Of a stretch of 64,000 nt of DNA, positions 42,044-51,409 are shown one piece after another. How positions within the stretch are numbered: the first letter of the stretch is position 1; the number at the start of each line of letters is the position of its first letter. The position numbers were made by a program, and so were the translations under genes. The notes under the pieces were generated by a model. The model was not told the origin of the DNA, did not search any database, and saw only the letters and a list, made by a program, of their open reading frames with translations. This stretch comes from Maribacter sedimenticola (GTDB lineage Bacteria > Bacteroidota > Bacteroidia > Flavobacteriales > Flavobacteriaceae): positions 28,124 through 92,123 of the forward strand of contig NZ_FZNV01000011.1 in the NCBI RefSeq assembly GCF_900188415.1, given 5' to 3'.

Positions 42044-43177
42044 CTATCCAACTACATTACTTAATTTAAACATTGGTAAGTACATAGCTACTAAAATAAC
42101 TCCTACAAAAATACCAATTACAATAATTATCAAAGGTTCCATTAAAGTTGATAACAGCTTAGATTTTTGTTGCACTTCTATTGCATATTGTTGGCTTAAC
42201 CGCTCAAATATATATTCTGTTTGATTAGTTTCCTCCGCAACTTTAACTAGGGAAATCATTTTATTATCAAATATTTTATTCCCAGCCATACTTTGGTTTA
42301 AACTTTTACCAGCCATCACTTCTTTCTCTACATTTTCCAATGCGTTGTTCAAAGTATAAAAATTGATCATTTTATTTACCAATTGAATACTATTTAACAT
42401 AGGGACTTTTGAAGCTGTCAGCAATGCAACTGCTTGCGTAAATTGTGCTAAATATACAGAGGTAATAAAGCTACCTACATATGGTATTTTCTGTATGAAT
42501 TTGTCATTCCATTTTTTAAACCAATCTTTTTTTGAAAAAACATTTCTTAAGATTAGTATTAATATGATAAAAACAAGTACCAACCACCCATAATCTTTGA
42601 TAAAGTTAGAGGCATTGATAATCATTTTGGTAATAGTTGGTAATTCCACACCGTTTTGCTTAAAAATATCCTCGAACATCGGCACCACCATTCGCAACAT
42701 AAATACTAACACTAAAACTGCAGTACAGAGAATAATTATTGGATACGTTAATGCGCTCATTAGATTTCTATGCTGTTCATTTTTACGTTCATAAAACTTA
42801 CCCAATTCCTCTACTATCTTTGGCAATGTTCCTGTTTCCTCCCCTATTTTTATGGAGTAATATTCATATTCAGTAAACTCCGGTTTGTTTTTTAAAACTT
42901 CAAAAAAACTTTGACCTGCCAGTAAGGCATCTTCCATTTTGGTAAATATTGCAATTTGCTTCTCCTTCTTCTGGTTTCCTTGAATTAGGGCGATGGCATC
43001 TTTTAATTGAATTCCCGCATTAAGTAGAACAGCCAATTCCGAATAAAAATCCTCTTTCCTCTTACTACCGAATGACTTCCCGAATGTGATTTCTTTTTGC
43101 AACAAATTGTTCAACCAGTCCTGATCAGAGGATGCTTGAGCATTTTTAACAGTTTGTTCTAATTTAAAACCACTCAT
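42044..43177 (-). CDS. Type II secretion/type IV pilus assembly platform protein GspF/PilC-like
   Basis: The 377-residue protein has the two repeated T2SSF domains, each of about 120 residues (FYSELAVLLNAGIQLKDAIA with IKIGEETGTLPKIVEELGKF, and FTQAVALLTASKVPMLNSIQ with LVKVAEETNQTEYIFERLSQ), and three transmembrane helices. It is the inner-membrane platform that works with an ATPase. It overlaps the upstream prepilin gene by 4 bp and ends the operon; the mobile-element genes lie immediately beyond. No GspE or GspD gene is present in the window. Confidence 0.9.
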   Translation of the reverse strand: MSGFKLEQTVKNAQASSDQDWLNNLLQKEITFGKSFGSKRKEDFYSELAVLLNAGIQLKDAIALIQGNQKKEKQIAIFTKMEDALLAGQSFFEVLKNKPEFTEYEYYSIKIGEETGTLPKIVEELGKFYERKNEQHRNLMSALTYPIIILCTAVLVLVFMLRMVVPMFEDIFKQNGVELPTITKMIINASNFIKDYGWLVLVFIILILILRNVFSKKDWFKKWNDKFIQKIPYVGSFITSVYLAQFTQAVALLTASKVPMLNSIQLVNKMINFYTLNNALENVEKEVMAGKSLNQSMAGNKIFDNKMISLVKVAEETNQTEYIFERLSQQYAIEVQQKSKLLSTLMEPLIIIVIGIFVGVILVAMYLPMFKLSNVVG

Positions 43178-43647
43178 TTTTGTTTATTTATATAGGTAAC
43201 CGGGGTATTCTCTTTAAAAGCAAAAATTTCTTGATGCCCTGTTTCCTTACTTGTTGTTATAGAAATGGCATCTATCTCACCATACAAAACCTGTTGATTA
43301 TCAAAATAGAATGCTATAGATTCAATTTCAATTTCCAAATTTTCATTGCTGATACTACTTTTATTTAATACTTCATACGTTCTTTCTCCCATCTCATTTG
43401 AAAAACGCAACACATTATTCTTATTATCAAAATGAACGTAGGAATACATACTGAAATCTATCCAAAGGGATTGTCGGAACTGATTTACATCCGTTTTCAT
43501 GGTGTAAATAGTTTCAATGCTTCCCATTTGTCTTTGTACTAAATTTAGAACGGTAAATGCCATTCCTACGACTACAGTGGTTATGATTAAAACAACCATC
43601 ATCTCCTGCAATGAAAATGCCTCTATTTTAGTTTGTCTAATCTTCAT
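43174..43647 (-). CDS. Prepilin-like protein, GspJ/PulJ type
   Basis: The 157-residue protein has a type IV pilin-like N-terminus (KIEAFSLQEMMVVLIITTVV) in which a short basic leader ends before Phe and a Glu occupies position +5 of the mature protein. The rest is a globular pseudopilin head. The leader motif is A-F rather than G-F, a small departure. It overlaps its neighbours by 4 and 11 bp within the pilus-like operon. Confidence 0.78.
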   Translation of the reverse strand: MKIRQTKIEAFSLQEMMVVLIITTVVVGMAFTVLNLVQRQMGSIETIYTMKTDVNQFRQSLWIDFSMYSYVHFDNKNNVLRFSNEMGERTYEVLNKSSISNENLEIEIESIAFYFDNQQVLYGEIDAISITTSKETGHQEIFAFKENTPVTYINKQK

Positions 43648-43972
43648 GTAACAGTGATTTTGTAAAGCTTATATGTGTTTTACTATTTGTTGCCACCAAT
43701 AATACAACTTGACCTTTCTGCCTAGAATCTTTGGAAATGGATATTTCCCAAAGTTCAAAATCTTCTTGGTATGGTAAATGAATAGCATTATGCATAAATT
43801 CGTATTCTAATTTATGCATTCGCTCTTCAATCTTTTCTGTGTTGTGTATTATATTAGTAGTAACGATGTTGTTCAACACCATACTTGAAATCATAAAAAT
43901 GATAACAATCAACACGGTTGCTACCAATGTTTCCATTAATGACGAAGCTTGTATTTTCTTTAATAAAGCCAT
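43637..43972 (-). CDS. Prepilin-like protein, small
   Basis: The 111-residue protein shows the prepilin N-terminus IQASSLMETLVATVLIVIIF, with Glu at the +5-like position and a 20-residue hydrophobic helix, then a short head domain. It is likely a minor pseudopilin. It overlaps the GspJ-like gene by 11 bp and the large pilin-like gene by 13 bp. Confidence 0.75.
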   Translation of the reverse strand: MALLKKIQASSLMETLVATVLIVIIFMISSMVLNNIVTTNIIHNTEKIEERMHKLEYEFMHNAIHLPYQEDFELWEISISKDSRQKGQVVLLVATNSKTHISFTKSLLHED

Positions 43973-45249
43973 TTCATCACTTTTTTATTCCCTTCCCTAG
44001 ATGCTAATAAAATACCTGTGTAGGTATAGGACAAATTTTCACTATTAATAGTCCCGTTATAAATATGGTTTTGATACACGGTTCCGTTTTCCAAGGCTAT
44101 AAATCCATCGGTTGAAACCATTCCATTTATAGTTCCTTTTAATTCTACATTTTTGGTACAATAAACTTCTCCATTGACAATGGTATTTTTTTCGATTTTT
44201 AGTTCGGGGATGTATTGTTTGATCTTAGCTTCGTCCAAAACCATAACCATACCGCTCACATTGGTGTTGGAATCCAAATAGATACTTGATATTTGGTTAA
44301 ACTGTGACTGGCCTTTTTGTTCTACCGCTGCAACTGCATATTTTTTGTTCACCAATAATGCCGTAGGATATTCTAGGTTACAATTTTTACCCACCTTAAT
44401 AGATTCTGTTGCAATTGCCTGAAAAACACCATTTACGCTATTATGTATTTCTATTTCTGGTCCTATCAATAGTACATCATTAAGCCTTGCACTGGCTTCT
44501 ACTATAATTTTATCATCTGCTACAATAATGATATTACCCGTTAACTTGATATTCTTTAAGTGTACTAATCTGTCCTTATAAATAACGGTTTCAACTTCAA
44601 ATGAATTTTGTATTCCCTCCTTAGGTAGTCTATTTAAAAGTTTTCCTTTAGGCACATCCTTTTTATTCGCCAAACGATTCATTTGGTTCTCCAGTTCTGG
44701 GGCCAAATTGGGTAGAACTGCGTTACTCTTCATACTTTTCCCGTAAAGTAATTGCGATCTGTAGTATGAATTTCCTGCGATGTTACCCATCTTTAGGCCT
44801 TGTTCGGGTAGATAGGCTGTTCCGGTGATTTTAGTATTGCCTGCTAATACAACAGGGCGCTGATGGTCATTCACGTAAAGTGCCGGAAGTTCCTCTTCAT
44901 CCTTACCTCCAATTAAAGCTGTTTTGGTATGGTTAGTATTTTTATGAGAGGTAAGTACCGTTCTTTTCTCGAATACACCCCAAAATTCCCGTTTTACGGA
45001 AATGGTAATGGGTATGTCACTTACTCTATCTATAGGGTGACTAACCTCTAAAGAAAAATCATCCATTAAGGAGGCTGCCATTCCATAATCCGCACTTCTT
45101 AGTACTTCTATCAGTACATCGGTCTTTTTCTCAAAGTGCTGATGCGTATACGTCAATAATAAAAAGGACATTAATAACACTGCTATAATAGCTCCTACAA
45201 AAAGTACAAACTGAAGTGCTCCTGCCTTTATTTTTCGTAGAATAATCAT
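43960..45249 (-). CDS. Large pilin-like protein with beta-helical body
   Basis: The 429-residue protein starts with a basic leader and a single hydrophobic helix (MIILRKIKAGALQFVLFVGA, to about 33), as in GspK-like or other large pseudopilins but lacking the +5 Glu (Gln appears). The body has short repeats of the kind found in polymer-forming beta-helix proteins (NIAGNSYYRSQLLYG, VETVIYKDRLVHLKNIKLTG, VKGTINGMVSTDGFIALENG-like). It could cap the pseudopilus. It overlaps both neighbours by 4-13 bp. The assignment to a pilus role rests on context. Confidence 0.65.
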   Translation of the reverse strand: MIILRKIKAGALQFVLFVGAIIAVLLMSFLLLTYTHQHFEKKTDVLIEVLRSADYGMAASLMDDFSLEVSHPIDRVSDIPITISVKREFWGVFEKRTVLTSHKNTNHTKTALIGGKDEEELPALYVNDHQRPVVLAGNTKITGTAYLPEQGLKMGNIAGNSYYRSQLLYGKSMKSNAVLPNLAPELENQMNRLANKKDVPKGKLLNRLPKEGIQNSFEVETVIYKDRLVHLKNIKLTGNIIIVADDKIIVEASARLNDVLLIGPEIEIHNSVNGVFQAIATESIKVGKNCNLEYPTALLVNKKYAVAAVEQKGQSQFNQISSIYLDSNTNVSGMVMVLDEAKIKQYIPELKIEKNTIVNGEVYCTKNVELKGTINGMVSTDGFIALENGTVYQNHIYNGTINSENLSYTYTGILLASREGNKKVMKWLY

Positions 45250-45713
45250 TGAATTAGGGAAATCTTTTCAGAAATACCTTTATATACTACCTTTATGTAG
45301 TTTTTAGTACCCTGAACCAATTTGACTTCTTGATAGGTATCGTTGAGGCTCATCATCTGCTGCTGACCATCAATGGTTACAAAGAATATTTTTTGATTAT
45401 TTCCTTTATCGGTAATAAAACCAGTGTAGGTGACGTTCCTTTTGGGAACTTCTTTTTTCACCGGTTTAACAGCGGTTTTACGTATACCGCTTTTTGGTTT
45501 TTTTATCGTACCTAAAAAAGGATCACGGTAATCTGCAACAATGCTAAAACTCTCTCTTTCCTTTATTATTTTAGGAACAAATTTTTCACTGGAATCAACT
45601 AATTGGGGGATGTTTGTAGATGGATTTATAGCATTCACAAACTTGTACCCTATCATTCCCCACACGAGTAGTACAAGGGCTAAAAGAAGGTATGTTTTGT
45701 GTTGCTTTTTCAC
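45246..45713 (-). CDS. PilP/GspC-like single-span protein
   Basis: About 155 residues from a GTG at 45713, with one transmembrane helix (TYLLLALVLLVWGMIGYKFV) and a small domain with YRDPFLG, the RDPF motif found in PilP/GspC-type inner-membrane proteins that link the platform to the secretin. A GTG at 45779 would lengthen it by 22 residues but overlap the upstream lipoprotein gene; the start 7 bp after that gene's stop is preferred. It overlaps the large pilin-like gene by 4 bp. Confidence 0.65.
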   Translation of the reverse strand: MKKQHKTYLLLALVLLVWGMIGYKFVNAINPSTNIPQLVDSSEKFVPKIIKERESFSIVADYRDPFLGTIKKPKSGIRKTAVKPVKKEVPKRNVTYTGFITDKGNNQKIFFVTIDGQQQMMSLNDTYQEVKLVQGTKNYIKVVYKGISEKISLIQ

Positions 45714-45720
45714 TGTTATA

Positions 45721-46113
45721 TTAATTTCCAGAAGTTTGAACCGTAAATGAATGCGTTGTATACTCCGTCTCAAAATCACTATTCAAAGCCTTTACACGCC
45801 ATTCATACCCATTATCTAATAAGGACTTGGTGAATCTTGTACCTAGATAAGTGCTATCGACAACAACCAAGGTATCTATAACTATCTGAGAAGCGGCTGA
45901 AAAACTGGGTTGTGCCACTTGAATATGATAGCTCTTTGCTTCAAACACTTCGTTCCAGGTAAAATTTACATTGGCCTGTGTAACCACCGTACTATCAGAT
46001 GGAGCCAAAAGCATTACTTCTTCTCCTGAAATATCTGGAACCTCTAAAAGTTCTTCACAACTGCTTAGGAATACAATCGTTGAGATGAACAGTATTGAAC
46101 TAAAAATGCGCAT
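45721..46113 (-). CDS. Small lipoprotein with fibronectin type III-like domain
   Basis: The 130-residue protein has a lipoprotein signal (TIVFLSSCEELLE, Cys19) followed by one FN3/Ig-like domain (VMLLAPSDSTVVTQANVNFT, W at NEV, SYHIQVAQPSF, EWRVKALNSD). FN3-like lipoproteins are common in Bacteroidota envelopes. It lies within the pilus-like operon, 2 bp after the next lipoprotein gene, and might be an accessory pilotin-like part; that is inference. Confidence 0.7.
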   Translation of the reverse strand: MRIFSSILFISTIVFLSSCEELLEVPDISGEEVMLLAPSDSTVVTQANVNFTWNEVFEAKSYHIQVAQPSFSAASQIVIDTLVVVDSTYLGTRFTKSLLDNGYEWRVKALNSDFETEYTTHSFTVQTSGN

Positions 46114-46115
46114 AC

Positions 46116-46832
46116 TTATAATTTTAGAAATGATTGAAGTTCATCTAATTTTTTGGCATCCTTTTCGGTGCCATCGGGACATTTTCCATTATCGTTAAAG
46201 GTTTCAATTACAGGATTTCCATAAATATTTTCACCCCAACATACGCCCATTAAACTATAATCGAACAGTTCATTTTTAGGCAGGTTTATAATATGTCTTT
46301 GATTTTCCTTTACCACCTCAATCTGTAATATTCCGTTGGTATCGGTCATTAAAAACAAACCATCTGCTTTGGTTAGTTCTTGCACAAGCGCAACATCTAA
46401 AACCACAGAAATAGACGAAACCATTTTGCAATTGGCATCCTTTTCTAAGTAGCTTTTGACGGCTTTATTAATTTCATTATTTAAAGCTTCCTTTAAACCT
46501 ATTCTATCCTCAATAGTCAAGAGCGTATAACTAGGTTTGTTTGCTATAGAATCTACATAGGTAATGGAGCTTTTAGCACCGCTCAACTCCTTAACATTCA
46601 TATATGCTTTAAAAGTGCTTTTTGTAAAAGGAATAATCTGAATATTTAATGCGATTGGTTTTTCCAAAACAGCATGCCCTATTGGTATAAACTCGGTTTT
46701 TAAAACAGTACCATGTTCTTTTCCAATAGTTCCAGTAAAAGGGAAATTGCCTTCCTTAACGGCAAGAGATTTAATACTATTACATGATACTAGCATACAT
46801 GTCAAGAGCATGAAAACGTAGGTTTGCTTCAT
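46116..46832 (-). CDS. Lipoprotein of unknown function
   Basis: The 238-residue protein from ATG 46832 has a lipoprotein signal (MLLTCMLVSCNSIKS, Cys17). The remainder is a soluble domain with VLKTEFIPIGHAVLEKP, LTIEDRIGLKEALNNEI and LPKNELFDYSLMGVCWGE. The frame extends to ATG 46880, but the later start gives a proper signal peptide. I recognise no family. A truncated copy of its first 30 codons lies at 52949-53041, next to the second T9SS protein, so the gene was once duplicated with its neighbour. Confidence 0.7.
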   Translation of the reverse strand: MKQTYVFMLLTCMLVSCNSIKSLAVKEGNFPFTGTIGKEHGTVLKTEFIPIGHAVLEKPIALNIQIIPFTKSTFKAYMNVKELSGAKSSITYVDSIANKPSYTLLTIEDRIGLKEALNNEINKAVKSYLEKDANCKMVSSISVVLDVALVQELTKADGLFLMTDTNGILQIEVVKENQRHIINLPKNELFDYSLMGVCWGENIYGNPVIETFNDNGKCPDGTEKDAKKLDELQSFLKL

Positions 46833-46971
46833 TAGATTTGGTTTTCTTATTAATTGATTCCCTATTTTAAAGGAAATCATAATTTCAATTGTACCTTATT
46901 GCCACAAATTTTCATCCTAACTACAACGAAATAATTAGAGAAGTGTTGTATTTAAGCCACTTAAAATAAAA

Positions 46972-49900
46972 TCAACGTTTTAAGGTAAAATGCCCGGTCA
47001 TTGTCTGATTAGTACCATATTGATAGTTGAACCAATAATCCGATGCGGGTAACGGATTTCCATTATAGCTTCCATCCCACCCTTTTGAATTTGGGGATAC
47101 TTGTACTATGAATTTACCGTAGCGGTCATAAATGAACAGCCGAGACGCCGGGTAAAGCTCCGCACCAATGATGTTCCAAAATTCATTCTTTCCATCTCCA
47201 TTTGGGGTAAAAAAACGTTGATAGCCAATGGCGATTATTTCTTCGGATAGCATTCTACACTCCAATAAATCCCTAACGAACACTGTATGCTTTCCAGGGA
47301 AGACCACAAATTCATTACTGGCTTGATAGTTTTCACCATCTACCGAATATTCAAATGGTCCCGTTCCTTTTGCGGTAACTGTAATATCTATCTGATCTGA
47401 AAATCCGTTGACCTCAACTTCCATGCTTTCCGGTGCCCCAGATGATAATACCTCAAATGAACGGGAGTTTTCACAACGTACCCCATTTGTAGTTTGGCTT
47501 ACGGTTAATTGATATGTACCTAAAACCGAAACATTAAAATTTCTGTTAGTACCTAGTTCTACACCTTCGGAACTTTGCCATGACCAGGTCTCAAAATCGC
47601 CACCGTCGATGACCAAAGCGGGACTATCAGGACAAATGACATAACGTTCTTCTAAAACGGGTTGTGGTAATGGGTTTACCGTAATTTCGAACGAAGTCAT
47701 AGCATAGCAGCTTTCTAAAGTATTCCTTTCTACACGGACATATATCGTTTCTTGAGCTTGAGAGTTTACATATGCAGTTGCGCTTAACTCATTTTTGCTA
47801 TTTTCGGCATCCGATTGAGATGTATAATATGCTACAGTAAATTCAATTGGGTCTTGGCTTCCTAATATTTCCAAGTTCTTTTGGGAAAGGTCTATCGACT
47901 GGCTTCCTGTTTCATTTACATCGCAACCAATTATTGGTGTTGGAGCAATGGCAAACGGAGTTTCAAAAACTTCCAATTCAAAACTATCAGTCACAAAACA
48001 TGCCGTATGTAAACTATTCTCTATACGATAGAAAATAGTTTGTGGGTTTGAAATGTTCGTATAGGTTCCAGTTATTTCATTCTGGGCCAAATTTGCATCT
48101 GCCAAGGTCTCGTAATAGCGGACTGAAAAAGCAGTAGGGTTTTGACCTTCTAAAATTTCAATGTTTTTTTCGATAAAATCAAAACTTGATATGCCATCCA
48201 TATCATCCTCACAAACATTCCAATCCATAACCGTTTGTAGTTGTGGTATATCATAAACCAGTAGTTTAAAAGAAGTAGTTGCATAGCAATTGATGTCTGA
48301 AACATTAGCTACCCGTACAAAGATTGTTTGACTACTAGCAACGGTATTGGTAAAGGAATTTGGCAAGGGATTTAAACCGGTGTCAGCCTCTGCTAAAGTT
48401 GTATGATAGCTTACCGATAGTGCACTCGCACTCTGGGCGCCAATGATTTCAGGTTCAGCATCCGCAAGGCTAAACGTTGAAAAACCATCGTTATCATCAT
48501 CACAGTTTTCCAAATTACTTGGCATATTGGCAATAACGGCAGCATTTACTTCTATTAAAAAACTACCTGTTCTATAACATTCGCGGTAGGTACTGTTCTC
48601 TATGCGATAATAAATGGTTTCGCTTACTGTAGTATTGGTATAGATCGGACCAATAGTATTTAATCCCTGATCCGCATCAGTTTGGTTGTTGTAAAAGGAT
48701 GTAATAAATACGGCACTGTCCTGCCCGTTTAAAATTTCAGCTTGTTTATCCGTAAAATTGAACTCATAAAACCCATCCATATCATCATCACACACGTTCC
48801 AATCGGTAACGGTTTGTTGTTCTGGTGTGTTATATACTAAAAGTTCAAAAGAGGTGGTTGCATAACAATTGGTATCAGAGACATTTTCAACTCGAGTATA
48901 TATGGTTTGATTACCTGAAACACTATTGGTATAAGAAATAGGTAACGAATTTAAATTGCCCTCAGCATCAGTCATTGTAGCGTGATAGCTAATGGATAAA
49001 CTACTCGCACGCTGTGCGCCAATAATTTCCGGTTCAGTATCAGCAAGATTAAAGGTGGTAAACCCATCGTTATCATCATCACAGATTTCTAAATTACTTG
49101 GAGTATTTGCCGTAACTCCTGGACTTACCTCAATCATAAAACTTCCCGTTCTAAAACAGGTAGGATGCGTACTGTTTTGGAACCGAACAAAAATTTCTTC
49201 GGTTGGTAATGTATTGGTGTAGTTTACTGGCAACACATTGGCACCAGCATCAGCATCGGCCTGAGAAGCAAAATATAATATTTCAAATGTAGTTTCATCC
49301 TGACCATTAAAAATCTCCGTGTTTTTTAAAGATAAATCAAAAGTGTAATGTCCATCGGTATCGTCATCGCAAACTGTCCAATCGGTTATGGTATCTACTA
49401 TGGGTGCTTCCCGTGCAATGATATTGAACTGTGTGGTATCATAGCATTGACCATTGTTGGCATTGGATACTCGTACATAAACGGGTGTACTCCCTAAAGG
49501 AAAGGGATGAACAGCTTCCAAGGCATTGGTATTCGCATCTGCATCTGCCTGTGAAAGAAAATAATCTACGGTAAAAATAGTAGGAGCTTGTGTACCCAAA
49601 ACCGAGGGGTTAAATGAAGGTAAATCAATGTTATAGCTGTTTTGAGTAATGCAACCTTCTAAATCTGCCAAGGGTACTGCAACAGGGGTTTCATAAATTG
49701 TAATGTCCTTGGTTTCTGTTTTGGTCTCCGAAGCTGTGGTAACGGTTACGGAAACAGTATAATCACCCGAAACTGCATAGGTGTGACTTGGGTTTTCTAA
49801 GGTGGATGTGGTACCGTCTCCAAAATCCCATACCATAGAAATTGGACTGGCGCTAATAGCACTTTCAAACGTGGTGGGGCTTCCTTCACATAATCCGTCC

Positions 49901-51024
49901 ACCATAATATCCACCTGAAAATAACTGGTAATAAATGGCGGTAAACCTAAAATAATTGTTCTACCCCCTAAATCAATTGCACTATAATTTAAAGTACTTA
50001 GTGCCCCTTGCTCATTAGGGTTTTCAATTACACTTAAAGTTGGTCTCTCCATGTCTGCCATATAGATTTTACCATCTATACCCAACTGTAGTGCGCCAAA
50101 AATTAATGACGATGTATTTAATTGTACAACTGAACTCCTTATATCTGCTGCTTCTAAATCATATTGATAAAGATCAGTTGTTAATGAACTTGAAATGTAT
50201 AAAAATCTACTTGAGGGTGAAAATTCTACCCCATAAAATAATTTATAGTGCTCTGAAAAATCTAGTAACGTTTGGGCGTTCGTTAAAATTCCTGTGGCGG
50301 AATCAAAATCCATTACATCCACATTTAAGCCATTATGAGCAGCTGCTACTTTTTTTCCATCTGGGGAAGCCTTAAGATAACCTATCGCGTGAATATTTGA
50401 TTGAAAAAAATAGGTTGTCAAATTAATCCCTACATTGGATATTACGGGAGTGGTATCTACACCAGTTGGCGTAACCCTATATGCTAAATATGCATCGCCA
50501 AAAGCATCATGTGTCAAAACCCAAATATCTGTACCATTTGCATGCTTTACAGCCGTAAGTTTTTCTGCTGCTGGCGTAACTAACTGTATATTCTTTTGAA
50601 TAATATCGCCCAGTCCCCCATCTAAGGAAATATCCACTACTGAATAATTTATTCCATTAGCTTCCTTTATTTTATCTGCCGTAAAAATATAGAACTGTGT
50701 TGGAATACCAGGATGTGGAACAATAATTGCCGATTGTGTTGAAGATGGATCCCCTAACAAGCCTGTACCGTTGGGCATGGCTTGGTGATTACGGTTCCAA
50801 ACGGTAATACCATCCGTATAAAAAAGTAAACTACCATTGTTATCCGATATGGTAGCACATCCTTCTCTTGTACTCAAAGCACCATCTAACAAAGTGACAG
50901 GAGCACCCGTATTAAAATCTAGCCCCGCATTTTCGCCAAAATACCATATAGCGGCCTCTTTTTGAGCATTGACGAAAAAACCAGTTATTATAAAAAATAC
51001 GACTAGGTGAAAACGTAGGTTCAA
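46972..51024 (-). CDS. Giant surface protein: beta-propeller, PKD, repeats and T9SS type B sorting domain, paralogue 1
   Basis: The 1350-residue protein has a signal peptide (to VNAQ), a propeller-like region (about 22-370), a PKD domain (VWDFGDGTTSTLENPSHTY, about 395-450), seven tandem repeats of about 95-100 residues, an Ig-like region and a C-terminal T9SS type B domain (about 1271-1350; FFTPNGDGKNEFW, IYDRYGKFI, GWDGSYNG, ending FTLKR). Type B substrates are exported by the T9SS and attached to the cell surface or released. The only in-frame start is TTG at 51024. A near-identical C-terminal block recurs at 53183-57256. Confidence 0.9.
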   Translation of the reverse strand: MNLRFHLVVFFIITGFFVNAQKEAAIWYFGENAGLDFNTGAPVTLLDGALSTREGCATISDNNGSLLFYTDGITVWNRNHQAMPNGTGLLGDPSSTQSAIIVPHPGIPTQFYIFTADKIKEANGINYSVVDISLDGGLGDIIQKNIQLVTPAAEKLTAVKHANGTDIWVLTHDAFGDAYLAYRVTPTGVDTTPVISNVGINLTTYFFQSNIHAIGYLKASPDGKKVAAAHNGLNVDVMDFDSATGILTNAQTLLDFSEHYKLFYGVEFSPSSRFLYISSSLTTDLYQYDLEAADIRSSVVQLNTSSLIFGALQLGIDGKIYMADMERPTLSVIENPNEQGALSTLNYSAIDLGGRTIILGLPPFITSYFQVDIMVDGLCEGSPTTFESAISASPISMVWDFGDGTTSTLENPSHTYAVSGDYTVSVTVTTASETKTETKDITIYETPVAVPLADLEGCITQNSYNIDLPSFNPSVLGTQAPTIFTVDYFLSQADADANTNALEAVHPFPLGSTPVYVRVSNANNGQCYDTTQFNIIAREAPIVDTITDWTVCDDDTDGHYTFDLSLKNTEIFNGQDETTFEILYFASQADADAGANVLPVNYTNTLPTEEIFVRFQNSTHPTCFRTGSFMIEVSPGVTANTPSNLEICDDDNDGFTTFNLADTEPEIIGAQRASSLSISYHATMTDAEGNLNSLPISYTNSVSGNQTIYTRVENVSDTNCYATTSFELLVYNTPEQQTVTDWNVCDDDMDGFYEFNFTDKQAEILNGQDSAVFITSFYNNQTDADQGLNTIGPIYTNTTVSETIYYRIENSTYRECYRTGSFLIEVNAAVIANMPSNLENCDDDNDGFSTFSLADAEPEIIGAQSASALSVSYHTTLAEADTGLNPLPNSFTNTVASSQTIFVRVANVSDINCYATTSFKLLVYDIPQLQTVMDWNVCEDDMDGISSFDFIEKNIEILEGQNPTAFSVRYYETLADANLAQNEITGTYTNISNPQTIFYRIENSLHTACFVTDSFELEVFETPFAIAPTPIIGCDVNETGSQSIDLSQKNLEILGSQDPIEFTVAYYTSQSDAENSKNELSATAYVNSQAQETIYVRVERNTLESCYAMTSFEITVNPLPQPVLEERYVICPDSPALVIDGGDFETWSWQSSEGVELGTNRNFNVSVLGTYQLTVSQTTNGVRCENSRSFEVLSSGAPESMEVEVNGFSDQIDITVTAKGTGPFEYSVDGENYQASNEFVVFPGKHTVFVRDLLECRMLSEEIIAIGYQRFFTPNGDGKNEFWNIIGAELYPASRLFIYDRYGKFIVQVSPNSKGWDGSYNGNPLPASDYWFNYQYGTNQTMTGHFTLKR

Positions 51025-51193
51025 GCGTGGTTAGGTTTTGGTTTACTAGTACAAAATACCCCTATTTTATGGCTGTACAAAGGCATTACTATAAAACGTA
51101 GGAAAAAACGGTAAATTGTATAAAGCTAAAACCATATTTATCCATTTTACAAAGTGTGAAAAACAGATTACTTCGAAATAGAAATTAATAATT

Positions 51194-51409
51194 TCAATAG
51201 TTCTTATCTAATTCCTCTAAGCGTTTGTAGACGGCATTTAAAGTTTTATGAGGTGTGCTATACCCCTCTACATCATAATAAAAACCCTTAAACTCAAATG
51301 TTGCGCACCATTTGGTATTTTCATTAATTCTCTTAAACCTCCAAAGACCTATGAGATTATTCTCAACTTTTTTAAATTTATCTTCCAAACTTAATTTTAC
51401 CATTCTCAT
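51194..51409 (-). CDS. Small protein of unknown function
   Basis: The 71-residue protein reads MRMVKLSLEDKFKKVENN, then LIGLWRFKRINENTKWCATF, and ends ELDKNY. It is charged and has no signal or membrane segment. It overlaps the end of the larger gene at 51378 by 32 bp, so the pair is probably co-expressed. No family recognised. The 170 bp between it and the T9SS gene shows nothing else. Confidence 0.55.
   Translation of the reverse strand: MRMVKLSLEDKFKKVENNLIGLWRFKRINENTKWCATFEFKGFYYDVEGYSTPHKTLNAVYKRLEELDKNY

Noticed and set aside
45714..45779. Longer start for the PilP/GspC-like protein at GTG 45779
   Set aside because: It would overlap the upstream lipoprotein gene by 59 bp; the GTG at 45713 lies 7 bp after that gene's stop and directly precedes the membrane helix.
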